Source of the DNA: an uncultured Pelagibacteraceae bacterium
Lineage (GTDB): Bacteria > Pseudomonadota > Alphaproteobacteria > Pelagibacterales > Pelagibacteraceae
Direction of reading: 5' to 3'
Assembly: GCA_902535255.1 (NCBI GenBank)
Contig: CACASQ010000001.1
Span: forward strand, 1 to 64,000
Length of the DNA: 64,000 nt
Shown here: positions 1-9,452 of the stretch, one piece after another
Layout: every line of letters begins with the position of its first letter
Numbering within the stretch: position 1 is the first letter of the stretch
Notes under the pieces: generated by a model
The model's input: the letters and a program-made list of their open reading frames with translations, nothing else
Databases searched by the model: none
What the model was told of the DNA's origin: nothing
Position numbers and translations under genes: made by a program

Positions 1-1229
1 GATAAATCATATCTTTCTTTCTTAAAGTACAAATTGTTGAATATTTCCTCTGCTATTTCCAAAGATGGTGCCTCACCTGGCCTTAATACTTTATATATAT
101 CATTTAAAGCATCTGTCTTGTTTAAATTTTTGTCAATTTTTAAAGTTTCAAGTATGTAAGGACCTTTGTTTATAGGATCTATATTAACTAAACTTAATGT
201 TTTTTGTTCATTTAAAATTATTTTATTAAGTTGTTCTTCAGTTATATCAAAACCAGCCGAGACAATGTTTTCTCCGCTCTTATCCTTTACGTCTTTAGCT
301 AAGTATTTTCCAATTATCTCCTCGTTAGATACTGATACAGATTTAAGCCCTTTTTCAGAAAGTTTTTTTGCTATAACAATATTTAGTTTTTCTCCTTTAG
401 ATAAAACTTTTTTATTCGTATTAGCATCAACGAGATCGAAAGAAAGTTTTATTGGTCGTTTGTAATTTTCAGGATTAAAATTTGTTTGCCAATTTTTTGT
501 TTTATCGGAATAAGAATAATTATTTGATGAGTAAAATGTATCAATAATTTTATCTTTAGAGTAACCTAATGCGAATAAAATTGATGTAATAGGTAGTTTT
601 TTCTTTCGATCAATTCTAAAATATAAAATATCTTTTGGGTCAAATTCAAAATCTAACCACGAACCCCTACCAGGAATTATTCTGCAATTGAATAATAATT
701 TTCCACTAGCATGTGTTTTACCTTTGTCGTGATCAAAAAATACTCCTGGACTTCTATGCATTTGATTAACTACAACTCGTTCCACTCCATTAGTTATGAA
801 AGTAGCACTAGGGGTCATTAGTGGTAAGTCGCCTATAAAAACTTCTTGTTCTTTTGCAGATAAAATTTGCTTAGTATTATTCTCAACGTCAATATCGTAC
901 ACTACTAATCTTAAATTTGCTTTGAGTGCTGCCGAATAAGATAAACTTCTTTGTTTACATTCAATTACATCAAATTTTGGTTTTTCTAATTTGTAAGAAA
1001 TGTATTCTAGAGTTGACTTATCATTACCATCTTCGATTGGGAAAATACTTTTAAAAACTTTCTCTATTCCTTTTGAAAGCTCACTTAGTTGTTCATTTAA
1101 AGATTTAGATTCTAAAAATTCGTTGTAAGAATTTTTTTGGACTTCAATAAGATTGGGTATAGATAAGCCCTCTACTAATTTACCAAAATTCTTTCTAATA
1201 TGTTTCTTTTGAGTAAAAGATAATTGCAT
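1..1229 (-). CDS. rpoB: RNA polymerase beta subunit, N-terminal part (truncated by window edge)
   Basis: Minus-strand translation from ATG at 1229 (MQLSFTQKKHIRKNFGKLVEGLSIPNLIEVQKNSY...) matches RpoB N-terminus; sits downstream of rplL as expected. Not in ORF track because it runs off the window. Confidence 0.95.
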   Translation of the reverse strand, partial: MQLSFTQKKHIRKNFGKLVEGLSIPNLIEVQKNSYNEFLESKSLNEQLSELSKGIEKVFKSIFPIEDGNDKSTLEYISYKLEKPKFDVIECKQRSLSYSAALKANLRLVVYDIDVENNTKQILSAKEQEVFIGDLPLMTPSATFITNGVERVVVNQMHRSPGVFFDHDKGKTHASGKLLFNCRIIPGRGSWLDFEFDPKDILYFRIDRKKKLPITSILFALGYSKDKIIDTFYSSNNYSYSDKTKNWQTNFNPENYKRPIKLSFDLVDANTNKKVLSKGEKLNIVIAKKLSEKGLKSVSVSNEEIIGKYLAKDVKDKSGENIVSAGFDITEEQLNKIILNEQKTLSLVNIDPINKGPYILETLKIDKNLNKTDALNDIYKVLRPGEAPSLEIAEEIFNNLYFKKERYDL

Positions 1230-1290
1230 CAAATATAAAAAATTCTACTGCAAAATTGTATTTGCAGCAAAATAAAATCTCTTAATTAGT

Positions 1291-1662
1291 TTACTTTAAT
1301 TCTACTTTAGCTCCAGCTGCTTCAAGTTTTTTCTTAAATTCTTCAGCATCCTTTTTTGGAACTCCGCCTTTAATCTCTTTAGGAGCACCCTCAACTAAAT
1401 CTTTAGCTTCTTTCAAGCCTAAACCAGTTATAGCTCTAACCTCTTTAATAACATTAATTTTTTTATCTCCAGCTGCTGCCAAGAAAAGAGAAAATTCTGA
1501 TTTTTCCTCACCGGCTGGTGCTGCTGCTCCGCCTGCAGGTGCTGCTGCCACTGGTGCTGCTGCAGTAACTCCCCATTTTTCTTCAAGTTTTTTTGATAAC
1601 TCTGCTGCTTCTACTACTGTTAATGTTGATAACTCGTCTATTATTTTGTTTAAATCTGCCAT
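1291..1662 (-). CDS. rplL: 50S ribosomal protein L7/L12
   Basis: Ala-rich hinge and [26 protein letters not shown]-terminal domain. Confidence 0.98.
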   Translation of the reverse strand: MADLNKIIDELSTLTVVEAAELSKKLEEKWGVTAAAPVAAAPAGGAAAPAGEEKSEFSLFLAAAGDKKINVIKEVRAITGLGLKEAKDLVEGAPKEIKGGVPKKDAEEFKKKLEAAGAKVELK

Positions 1663-1677
1663 TGTTTTTCCTATGAA

Positions 1678-2190
1678 TTAATTTTTTAAACTCTTCGCGC
1701 GCGCTAAATTAGCAATTTTTGAGCCAGGTGCAAGTAAAATACTTACTAATTTCTGGGCTGGTGAGGTTAAAATACCCACAATTTTAGCCCTTGCTTCTTC
1801 CAATGATGGTAGTGTGGCTATTATAGACACCTCCTTTTCGTCTAAAACTTTACCATCCATAAATCCAGCAATAATTTTTAACTTACTATTGGATTTTGAG
1901 AATTTTGTTAAAATTTTTGCAGTTGATATAGGGTCAGAAGAAATTGCTGCAGCTGTTGGGCCTGTGAAAAATTTATCCAAATCTTTTTTGGAAGTTTCTT
2001 TAATAGCAATTTTTGTAATTCTATTTTTTGTTACTTTGAATAAAATCCCTTTTTCTCTAAGCTCTTTTCTTAAAGAGTCAAGTTCGTTCACATTCAATCC
2101 TTGATACTGAGCAATCATCACTGACTCATTAGAAGTAAAATTTTTTTTCATTTCCTCTACATAAGCTTTTTTTGCATCTTTGCTCATCAT
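1678..2190 (-). CDS. rplJ: 50S ribosomal protein L10
   Basis: L10 family sequence; operon position. Confidence 0.96.
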   Translation of the reverse strand: MMSKDAKKAYVEEMKKNFTSNESVMIAQYQGLNVNELDSLRKELREKGILFKVTKNRITKIAIKETSKKDLDKFFTGPTAAAISSDPISTAKILTKFSKSNSKLKIIAGFMDGKVLDEKEVSIIATLPSLEEARAKIVGILTSPAQKLVSILLAPGSKIANLARAKSLKN

Positions 2191-2194
2191 AAAA

Positions 2195-2881
2195 TTATCT
2201 AGCTCCCACTTTGTAAGAAATGCCCATAGTAGATGTTATAAATGTATTTTTAATAAATTCACCTTTAATTGTTTCTGGTTTTTCTTTTTTGATACTTTCA
2301 ATTAAATAATTGTAATTTTCTAAGAGTTTCTCATTTGAAAAGCTCTTCCTTCCTATCGTTGAGCCAAGATTGCCATCTTTGTCATTTCTTATCTCGACTA
2401 GACCATTTTTTAATTCATTAACTGATTTTGTTATTTCATTTGATACAGTACCAAGTTTTGGGTTTGGCATTAATCCTTTTGGTCCCAATACTTTACCATG
2501 TTTACCAATCTTTCCCATCATTGCTGGTGTACATAATAATTTTGTAAAGTTAAATTTTCCTGATGCAATTTTTTCAATCAAATCGTCAGATCCATATACA
2601 TCTGCACCACTTTTCTTTGCTTCATCTAATTTTTCAGATTCACAGAGAACAGCGATTTTCTCTTTTTTCCCTGATCCATTGGGAAGTTTAACTGTTGTTC
2701 TTAAGTTAAATTCACCACCTTTAGATTGCTTTAAATTTATTCTCAAACATACATCGATAGACTCATCAAATTTTGTATTTGAGTTTTTCTTTACAAAATC
2801 TATAATATCCTTTGCTGACAATTTTTTATCTTTAATTATATTTTTTTTCAAAGAATTATATCTCTTCGATCTTCTTTTCAT
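2195..2881 (-). CDS. rplA: 50S ribosomal protein L1
   Basis: MMGKIGKHGKVLGPKGLMPNPKLGTV motif. Confidence 0.98.
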   Translation of the reverse strand: MKRRSKRYNSLKKNIIKDKKLSAKDIIDFVKKNSNTKFDESIDVCLRINLKQSKGGEFNLRTTVKLPNGSGKKEKIAVLCESEKLDEAKKSGADVYGSDDLIEKIASGKFNFTKLLCTPAMMGKIGKHGKVLGPKGLMPNPKLGTVSNEITKSVNELKNGLVEIRNDKDGNLGSTIGRKSFSNEKLLENYNYLIESIKKEKPETIKGEFIKNTFITSTMGISYKVGAR

Positions 2882-2882
2882 T

Positions 2883-3308
2883 TTACTCTTTTACCTCTAT
2901 TCCCATTGATCTTGCTGAACCACAAATAATCTTAGTAGCTTCTTTTAAATCAAATGCGTTTAAATCCTTCATTTTTTCTTTTGCAATCGCTTCGGCTTGT
3001 TTCATGGTAATTGAGCCAGCTACCACTCTTCCTGGTTCACTAGAACCGCTTTTTAATTTAGCGGCCTCTCTAATAAAATGTGAGGCTGGTGGAGACTTTA
3101 TTATAAAATCAAATTTTTTGTCTTTATAAACTGTTATTACTACTGGCACTGGTTTTCCCATGAAAGCTTTTGTTTTTTCATTAAAGGCTTTACAAAATTC
3201 CATTATATTAATTCCTCTTTGACCAAGAGCGGGTCCTACTGGAGGTGCTGGATTAGCTTGACCCCCTTTAATTTGTAATTTTACGTATCCTGTAATTTCT
3301 TTTGCCAT
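2883..3308 (-). CDS. rplK: 50S ribosomal protein L11
   Basis: [37 protein letters not shown]. Confidence 0.98.
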   Translation of the reverse strand: MAKEITGYVKLQIKGGQANPAPPVGPALGQRGINIMEFCKAFNEKTKAFMGKPVPVVITVYKDKKFDFIIKSPPASHFIREAAKLKSGSSEPGRVVAGSITMKQAEAIAKEKMKDLNAFDLKEATKIICGSARSMGIEVKE

Positions 3309-3833
3309 TTAATTTTTCTCCACTTGATTAAATTCTAAATCTACTGGTGTAGCCCTACCAAATATAGAAACTGAGACTTTAAGTCTAGATTTTTCTTCAT
3401 CTATTTCTTCAATAAGTCCATTAAATGATGCGAAAGGTCCATCACAAACCTTTACTTTTTCACCAATTTCAAAATTCACACCTATTTTTTGTGAGACAGC
3501 ATTTTCAGTAACTTGCCCAAGAATTCTTTTAATTTCATTATCAGATATAGGTGTTGGTTTGTCTGAAGATCCTAAAAAACCACTAACCTTTTGAAGATTT
3601 TTTATTAAATGATAAATTTGCTTTGTCAGTTCAATTTTAATTAATACATATCCAGGAAAAAATTTTTTTTCTTTTTTTGTTCTTTTTCCTTTTTTAACCT
3701 CTGTAACTTGATGCGTTGGTACTAAAATTTCAGCTAAATTATCTGATAATTTGTGTTTCTTTAACTCATCTTTTATAGTTTCGACTACTTTTTTTTCAAA
3801 ACCAGAGTAAGCTTGAACGATATACCAATTCAT
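3309..3833 (-). CDS. nusG: Transcription termination/antitermination protein NusG
   Basis: NWYIVQAYSGFEKKV, KOW region; operon position. Confidence 0.97.
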   Translation of the reverse strand: MNWYIVQAYSGFEKKVVETIKDELKKHKLSDNLAEILVPTHQVTEVKKGKRTKKEKKFFPGYVLIKIELTKQIYHLIKNLQKVSGFLGSSDKPTPISDNEIKRILGQVTENAVSQKIGVNFEIGEKVKVCDGPFASFNGLIEEIDEEKSRLKVSVSIFGRATPVDLEFNQVEKN

Positions 3834-3836
3834 AAA

Positions 3837-4028
3837 TTAAAAATTTATTGTTAAAACTAAGTTTAGTAAAAACTTTAAAATTTGATCTAAAATTAAGAAG
3901 AAGATTGCTGCTATAGACGCTAAAGCAAATACCATTACTGCGCCCATCATAGTTTCTTTTTTTGTAGGCCAGGTAATTCTAAAAGTTTCTTGTTTTACTT
4001 CCTGTAAAAATTTTAGAGGGTTTTTCAT
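3837..4028 (-). CDS. secE: Preprotein translocase subunit SecE
   Basis: Short single-TM protein, FLQEVKQETFRITWPTKKET; between nusG and tRNA-Trp. Confidence 0.93.
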   Translation of the reverse strand: MKNPLKFLQEVKQETFRITWPTKKETMMGAVMVFALASIAAIFFLILDQILKFLLNLVLTINF

Positions 4029-4043
4029 ATTTTATCTTCTGGT

Positions 4044-4119
4044 TTGGCAGGAGCGGAGGGACTCGAACCCACAACCTCCGGTTTTGGAGACCGGCGCTCT
4101 ACCAATTGAACTACGCTCC
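4044..4119 (-). tRNA. trpT: tRNA-Trp(CCA)
   Basis: Cloverleaf on minus strand with CCA anticodon (ctCCAaa) between tuf and secE. Confidence 0.93.
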
Positions 4120-4126
4120 TAAGCGT

Positions 4127-5326
4127 TTATTTAATTATTTTAGTTACTACACCAGCTCCTACTGTTTTTCCACCCTCTCTAATCGCAAAGTTCAAATTTT
4201 CACTCATTGCTATAGGTGTAATAAGTTTTACAGTAAACTTACCATCATCACCTGGCATAACCATTTCTGTTCCAGATGGCAAAGTTACTTCTCCAGTTAC
4301 ATCAGTAGTTCTAAAATAGAATTGCGGTCTATATTTTGTAAAAAAAGGAGTGTGTCTTCCTCCCTCTTCCTTTTTAAGAATATAAGCCTGACATTCAAAT
4401 TCAGTGTGAGGTGTAATTGATCCTGGTTTACATAAAACTTGTCCTCTCTCGACATCATCTCTTTCAACACCTCTCAATAGAGCTCCAATATTATCACCTG
4501 CTTCACCGCTATCTAAAAGTTTCCTAAACATTTCAACACCAGTACAAACAGATTTTTTTGTCTCTCTTATACCAACTATCTCAATTTCTTCTCCTACTTT
4601 TATAACCCCAGACTCAACTCTTCCAGTGACCACTGTACCTCTTCCTGAAATTGAAAAAACATCTTCCACAGGCATTAAAAATGGTTTGTCTTTTGGTCTG
4701 TCTGGTTGAGGAATAGTTTCATCTACAGCTTTCATTAATTCCATGATTGCATTTTTTCCAGTTGTCTCGTCTTTGCCTTCAACCGCATTTAAAGCTGAAC
4801 CTTTTATTATTGGAATTTTATCTCCTGGAAATTTATAAGATGTTAAAAGTTCTCTAATTTCTTCTTCTACCAAATCAACAAGTTCTTTATCTTTTACTGT
4901 ATCGATTTTGTTTAAAAAAACTACAATTGCTGGCACACCAACTTGTCTAGCTAATAGAATATGCTCTCTAGTTTGAGGCATTGGGCCATCTGCAGCATTT
5001 ACTACGAGAATAGCTCCATCCATCTGAGCTGCACCTGTAATCATATTTTTTACATAGTCCGCGTGTCCAGGACAGTCTACATGAGCATAGTGTCTTTTTT
5101 CAGTTTCGTATTCAACGTGTGCAGTTGAAATAGTAATTCCTCGTTCTTTTTCCTCTGGAGCTTTATCTATTTGATCGTAAGCAACAAAGTTTGCACTACT
5201 TGATCCGCCTGCTTCTGATAAAACTTTAGTTATCGCAGCAGTTAAAGTTGTTTTTCCATGATCCACGTGACCGATTGTACCAATATTACAATGTGGTTTA
5301 TTTCGGTTAAACTTTTCTTTTGACAT
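4127..5326 (-). CDS. tuf: Elongation factor Tu
   Basis: [44 protein letters not shown]. Confidence 0.99.
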   Translation of the reverse strand: MSKEKFNRNKPHCNIGTIGHVDHGKTTLTAAITKVLSEAGGSSSANFVAYDQIDKAPEEKERGITISTAHVEYETEKRHYAHVDCPGHADYVKNMITGAAQMDGAILVVNAADGPMPQTREHILLARQVGVPAIVVFLNKIDTVKDKELVDLVEEEIRELLTSYKFPGDKIPIIKGSALNAVEGKDETTGKNAIMELMKAVDETIPQPDRPKDKPFLMPVEDVFSISGRGTVVTGRVESGVIKVGEEIEIVGIRETKKSVCTGVEMFRKLLDSGEAGDNIGALLRGVERDDVERGQVLCKPGSITPHTEFECQAYILKKEEGGRHTPFFTKYRPQFYFRTTDVTGEVTLPSGTEMVMPGDDGKFTVKLITPIAMSENLNFAIREGGKTVGAGVVTKIIK

Positions 5327-5357
5327 CTATTTTATCCTCATTTTATTTTTTTTATTT

Positions 5358-5431
5358 TGGAGCGGGTAAAGGGAATCGAACCCTTACATCCAGCTTGGAA
5401 GGCTAGCGTTCTACCATTGAACTACACCCGC
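5358..5431 (-). tRNA. tRNA-Gly(TCC)
   Basis: Minus-strand cloverleaf GCGGGTGTAGTTCAATGGTAGAAC...CTTCCAAG...CACCCGCTCCA. Confidence 0.93.
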
Positions 5432-5476
5432 AATATCCAAACTTATCGCGCTCTTATCGTTAAACAAATTCAAGTT

Positions 5477-5562
5477 TGGTGGAGGGGGAAAGATTCGAAC
5501 TTTCGAAGACCGAAGTCAACGGGTTTACAGCCCGCCCCATTTGACCGCTTTGGTACCCCTCC
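5477..5562 (-). tRNA. tRNA-Tyr(GTA)
   Basis: Minus-strand class II tRNA, anticodon GTA in CTGTAAA, long variable arm, encoded CCA. Confidence 0.93.
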
Positions 5563-5699
5563 TAATATTAATTGTGGGGATACCCACTAACTTAAAAAGC
5601 ATTTAACAACAAGCGTTTTATAAGCATTTATGAAGTAATTGCAATAAATCATTTTGCCTTAAAATATGCTAGTAATTTCAAATTAAAGCTTAAAAAACC

Positions 5700-6449
5700 A
5701 TGAAAAAAAGCACTTTTTTAATTGTTGGAAAACATGCAGTCTTAGAGGCTTTAAAAAACCCATCTAGAAAAATTGAAAGAATATTTTTAACAGAAGACGC
5801 TCAAAAAAAAATAAATAGGGAGAACCAATCTTTAAACTTATTCAAATCTGTTAATGTTTTCTACAAATCAAAAAGAGAATTAGATAATTTATGTGGCAGA
5901 GACGAGACTGCTCATCAAGGATTAATTGCGGAAATTGAACAATTAGAGGAAATTACGTTAAAAGAATTTGTTTTGGTAAATAAAAAAAAAAATTTGAATT
6001 TTATTGCTTTAGAAGAGGTCACTGATCCAAGAAATATAGGATCAATTATCAGAAGTGCTGTAGCATTTAATATTGACGGTTTGATCGTAAAAGAAAGATC
6101 TTTTCCATCAAAAAGCAAGCTACTCTTCAAAAGTGCGAGTGGTGGTACAGAACACATAAATATATTTAAAGTTTCTAATCTTAATAATGCTCTTAAATAT
6201 CTTAAAACTAAAGATTTTTGGATTAGTGCGTTCGATGTCTCCGCTGAAAAAGATTTCACAAAAAATAATTGGCAAGGAAAAAATGTACTTTTATTTGGAT
6301 CTGAAGGTTATGGAATAAAAGAGAAAACTCTTGAAAATTCAGATTTTAAATTTAAAGTGAATATCAATAATAATATTGAAAGTTTGAATATTTCAAATAC
6401 TGTTTCTGTGGTATGCCACCACATTTTCCAGTCTATAAAATCAAATTAG
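5700..6449 (+). CDS. rlmB: TrmH/SpoU family 23S rRNA (guanosine-2'-O-)-methyltransferase
   Basis: LEEVTDPRNIGSIIRSA, LLFGSEGYGI, SLNISNTVSV SpoU motifs. Confidence 0.9.
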   Translation: MKKSTFLIVGKHAVLEALKNPSRKIERIFLTEDAQKKINRENQSLNLFKSVNVFYKSKRELDNLCGRDETAHQGLIAEIEQLEEITLKEFVLVNKKKNLNFIALEEVTDPRNIGSIIRSAVAFNIDGLIVKERSFPSKSKLLFKSASGGTEHINIFKVSNLNNALKYLKTKDFWISAFDVSAEKDFTKNNWQGKNVLLFGSEGYGIKEKTLENSDFKFKVNINNNIESLNISNTVSVVCHHIFQSIKSN

Positions 6450-6498
6450 ATTATTTGTATTGTTTTTATTATGAAATTATTTTAAAACGCTTACTTAG

Positions 6499-6539
6499 CC
6501 CTCATAGCTCAATTGGTAGAGCAATTGATTTGTAATCAT
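6499..6539 (+). repeat. attL: orphan 5' half of tRNA-Thr(TGT)
   Basis: gccctcatagctcaattggtagagcaattgatttgtaatca repeats (one T indel) at 14579-14620, then diverges; no 3' half follows. Confidence 0.93.
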
Positions 6540-6653
6540 CAATCCACTGAAATAACTTAACATAATCAACACAAAAAAGATTCAAAATTATTTTTTATTT
6601 CTTTTGTAGATTGTTGGTAAATTTTCATGTGAAAATGCAAGGAAACATGGTCA

Positions 6654-6681
6654 GCTCGCAATGGCTGTTGCCATTGCTCGC
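6654..6681 (+). repeat. Left terminal structured motif (gctcgc a atggc tgttg ccatt gctcgc)
   Basis: 8-bp perfect stem gcaatggc/gccattgc with tgtt loop; same architecture inverted at 14483-14510. Confidence 0.85.
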
Positions 6682-6784
6682 TGGGGGCAAGACCTGTTGT
6701 AAACATTGAGTTTTATTTTTAAACTTTGTTTAGTTTTGACTCCCATTTCGCATTTAAAAGCCCGTAGAGCATCGCTGTAACTTT

Positions 6785-7051
6785 GTGCAAGTGTTGGGGA
6801 CTCATCACGCAACAACAGCTGTCAGTGGACTCCTAATTAAGTTTAAACAGTATGAAATGGATCCTAATCAAACTCCAAGTTACTTTAAAAAAGATACCCC
6901 ACCATCTTCAAATCTAGAACATGTTACTTACAGATCTAGGTTTAGTGTAAGATTGACTCAAACATTGCCAGCCAAAAATTTTTCAAAATTTTATTTCAAA
7001 CGACTTTTCCCTGCTGAAAAGAGATATCACAACAGACCACAAGGCAGCTAA
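6785..7051 (+). CDS. Hypothetical small basic protein (possibly starting at internal ATG 6857)
   Basis: Open frame in left end of element; GTG start in track; no recognised domain; weak RBS. Confidence 0.35.
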   Translation: MQVLGTHHATTAVSGLLIKFKQYEMDPNQTPSYFKKDTPPSSNLEHVTYRSRFSVRLTQTLPAKNFSKFYFKRLFPAEKRYHNRPQGS

Positions 7052-7076
7052 AGTTACAGTTCATTAATAGTAGTTC

Positions 7077-7110
7077 CCTTGCAGTCAGGACTGCACACTT
7101 GGCTGCAAGG
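7077..7110 (+). promoter_or_regulatory. Overlapping, mutually exclusive hairpins upstream of the plus-strand operon
   Basis: CCTTGCAG(7077-7084)/CTGCAAGG(7103-7110), and GCAGTC(7081-7086)/GACTGC(7089-7094) share GCAG. Confidence 0.6.
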
Positions 7111-7124
7111 CGTCCATAAATTTT

Positions 7125-7502
7125 ATGATTGAAAAAGGAATTAGATATAAGGAAAGAAAAGAGCAGCCATCAGGACAGATGGCAAAGACCACTAAAGAGG
7201 AATTGATGTATTATCTTTCCCCTGTTTACGGCAAAGATGCAATTAAAGATCTAGACGAAGATCAATTGAAAGAGCTGCTAGATGAATTAACTGAAACATT
7301 TTACAAAGTAAAAAAGAAGCAAGGTGGAGTAATTAAAGATCCTACCTTTACAAAATATTTTAGCGATGGTGGTTCAGCTGATGACGAGAAGCCGAAGCCA
7401 ATAGATCCATTGAAGTTAATGTTACAGATCAATGCAATGTCAGATGCTGAAAGAGAGCAGCTAGAATATATGTTGGAAAAATTAGGAGTAAAAAAGAAAT
7501 GA
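7125..7502 (+). CDS. Hypothetical acidic element protein (start could be ATG at 7179)
   Basis: Open frame, stop overlaps start of next ORF; DEDQLKELLDELTETFYKVKKKQGG; no recognised domain. Confidence 0.75.
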   Translation: MIEKGIRYKERKEQPSGQMAKTTKEELMYYLSPVYGKDAIKDLDEDQLKELLDELTETFYKVKKKQGGVIKDPTFTKYFSDGGSADDEKPKPIDPLKLMLQINAMSDAEREQLEYMLEKLGVKKK

Positions 7503-8149
7503 ATTATGATCAGGGAATCAGAAGTCTTTTACCATCCGTCAAGTTAGAGGATGAATTAAAAGCTGAAGCTGCTGCCAAGAAATTTGTATTAGATAGACTT
7601 GGTGTTAGCACCACTGCGAAGCCAAGTGTGCAGGCACCTTTAATAATGGATCCCCTAGTCAGCTCAATTGACATTGATAAAATTTTAAGACCCAAAGAAG
7701 ATGAAGCTCCTGATGCAATTGAAATGGATAAAGGATTAGATAAGTATCGTGCTGAACCTAGATACAAACCTAAAAAAGTTTCTGAAAGAGTTAAGTATGC
7801 AGCAATGATGAAACACTTAACTAGAGAAGCAAGAAATCCCACACCACGAGTTGATTTTAAATTGGCTGAATCAGGAAGAGAAGCAGCATTAGATCTTGAT
7901 GGAAGATTAGTTAGAAAAAGAAAAACATTATCAAAGTATTTACCTGATGAAGATGTTGAAGCTGCAATGAAAGCAGGAAACAAAATCATGGTAGACAGAT
8001 CTTCAGCTTCAGGATTTACAACAATGGATCCTGTTAAGTATGACAAAGATAAAGGTTCTTTTACTGATGGCAAGAAACATGCAGCTCTTTCAGATTTTAA
8101 GACTCCTGAAATAAGAGGTATTGCTAAAAGAGTATTGAAGCTCACTTAA
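7499..8149 (+). CDS. Hypothetical element protein
   Basis: ATGA overlap with upstream ORF suggests translational coupling; no recognised domain. Confidence 0.75.
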   Translation: MNYDQGIRSLLPSVKLEDELKAEAAAKKFVLDRLGVSTTAKPSVQAPLIMDPLVSSIDIDKILRPKEDEAPDAIEMDKGLDKYRAEPRYKPKKVSERVKYAAMMKHLTREARNPTPRVDFKLAESGREAALDLDGRLVRKRKTLSKYLPDEDVEAAMKAGNKIMVDRSSASGFTTMDPVKYDKDKGSFTDGKKHAALSDFKTPEIRGIAKRVLKLT

Positions 8150-8717
8150 GTTTTTTCTTTGCCCAATATATTGATTCCTCAATTTTATTTTTAAATCTTG
8201 GTAATCCTAAAGGATCTTCTTTTGCAGGTTCTACTTCAATGTAATCATCTTCAGATTTAGACCAATAGAAATGTTTTTGAAATGTTGTTGGTCTATTAAA
8301 GCTGCGTTCAGGTTTATAGCTTAATGGTTTTTTAGTTCCTGTAACTTCATCAACAATATCTTCTTTCTTGTCTTTGATACTGTCAAAAAATTTATCTACT
8401 AATCCCTGCACTTCAGATCTATGTTTTTTGTCCTGCATGCGATGGGATCGTGCAGCTTCTGCTCTCGCATCATTGATCTGTTTCAATCTAGAAAAATCAT
8501 ATCTTCCTCTTCCAGCTGATCTATATTTTTCTTTATTCTTAATTTGGTTACGAGCAGCTTTCCCTGTGATTGGTATTCCAACAGATGAAACACCTTTCAC
8601 ATTTTTTGCACCAAGAACATTTGAAAATGGTTCAGTGATTCCCTTTTTATCTTTTTGTTTCTTACTATGATCTTTGTAAAGTTCAGCTAAATGTTTCTTC
8701 CATACATCATCAGTCAT
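8142..8717 (-). CDS. Hypothetical basic element protein
   Basis: Long open frame in minus-strand operon; Lys/Arg-rich; no recognised domain. Confidence 0.75.
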   Translation of the reverse strand: MTDDVWKKHLAELYKDHSKKQKDKKGITEPFSNVLGAKNVKGVSSVGIPITGKAARNQIKNKEKYRSAGRGRYDFSRLKQINDARAEAARSHRMQDKKHRSEVQGLVDKFFDSIKDKKEDIVDEVTGTKKPLSYKPERSFNRPTTFQKHFYWSKSEDDYIEVEPAKEDPLGLPRFKNKIEESIYWAKKKLK

Positions 8718-8931
8718 GTGTAATTCTAATCCCTGTCATATTCTTATCGACAAATTCATCTTTATCCATCCATTCAATTCTAACATTTGAAATACTTTCA
8801 ATGTATTCAAAGATGCTATCTAAACAGTCAGGTTGAAAAGTTATGCGTTGATCGTAGACAAATTCATTATCTTTTGGTTTTCTAGTTTCCCCAACAAGTA
8901 TTCTTTTGTCGTTGTAATATATATGTCCCAT
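8710..8931 (-). CDS. Hypothetical small element protein
   Basis: Overlaps neighbouring ORF starts/stops in the operon. Confidence 0.65.
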   Translation of the reverse strand: MGHIYYNDKRILVGETRKPKDNEFVYDQRITFQPDCLDSIFEYIESISNVRIEWMDKDEFVDKNMTGIRITHD

Positions 8932-9452
8932 TATTTTTTATCCTCTTTAGTTGCTAGTTTAATTTTCTTTCCACTAGGCAGTTTTATATTTTTCATTTTG
9001 ACTGTGTATCTAATCTTCCCACTTTCCAGCACATCAGCTTTAAATTCTTCAAATTTATAGTTTCTGTTTTCAGGAAGTTTTTTATTCCAGCCAGCTAGTT
9101 CTGCAGCTTCTACTTCTTTCTTCGCTTCCACTAGGAAGTTATATTTTCTTATCGTATCGTTTCTGTCTTTCAAAAATTGTTGGTTCTGTTCGCCTAGTTC
9201 CTGATTAAGTTTCCATAGCTCTAGGTTATTTTTATAAACATCCATGAATCTTTTGCTCATGGCACAGCCAAGCTCATCATACTTGTTTAGATCTGTTTCT
9301 AATTCTTCAGCTCTCTTCTTCCATGAGAGCATCCATTTTTCTAGAAGCTGGCATCTACGGAATAATCTTTTGCTTAATCGTGAAAGCATATCTCTAGTTA
9401 CATAATTGATTCTTTTACCCATGAAGCTCCTTTGTATAATCTTGTCTACCAA
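8931..9452 (-). CDS. Hypothetical element protein with predicted coiled-coil
   Basis: Heptad-rich RCQLLEKWMLSWKKRAEELETDLNKYDELG...; operon position. Confidence 0.7.
   Translation of the reverse strand: MVDKIIQRSFMGKRINYVTRDMLSRLSKRLFRRCQLLEKWMLSWKKRAEELETDLNKYDELGCAMSKRFMDVYKNNLELWKLNQELGEQNQQFLKDRNDTIRKYNFLVEAKKEVEAAELAGWNKKLPENRNYKFEEFKADVLESGKIRYTVKMKNIKLPSGKKIKLATKEDKK

Noticed and set aside
4106-4420. Plus-strand 104-aa ORF
   Set aside because: Antisense to tuf and tRNA-Trp; spurious.
5357-5590. Plus-strand 77-aa ORF
   Set aside because: Runs antisense through tRNA-Gly and tRNA-Tyr; apparent coding is tRNA sequence.
7510-8145. 211-aa minus-strand ORF in the element
   Set aside because: Fully antisense to 7499-8149, which has a coupled start; low-complexity Ser/Leu translation typical of an antisense artefact.
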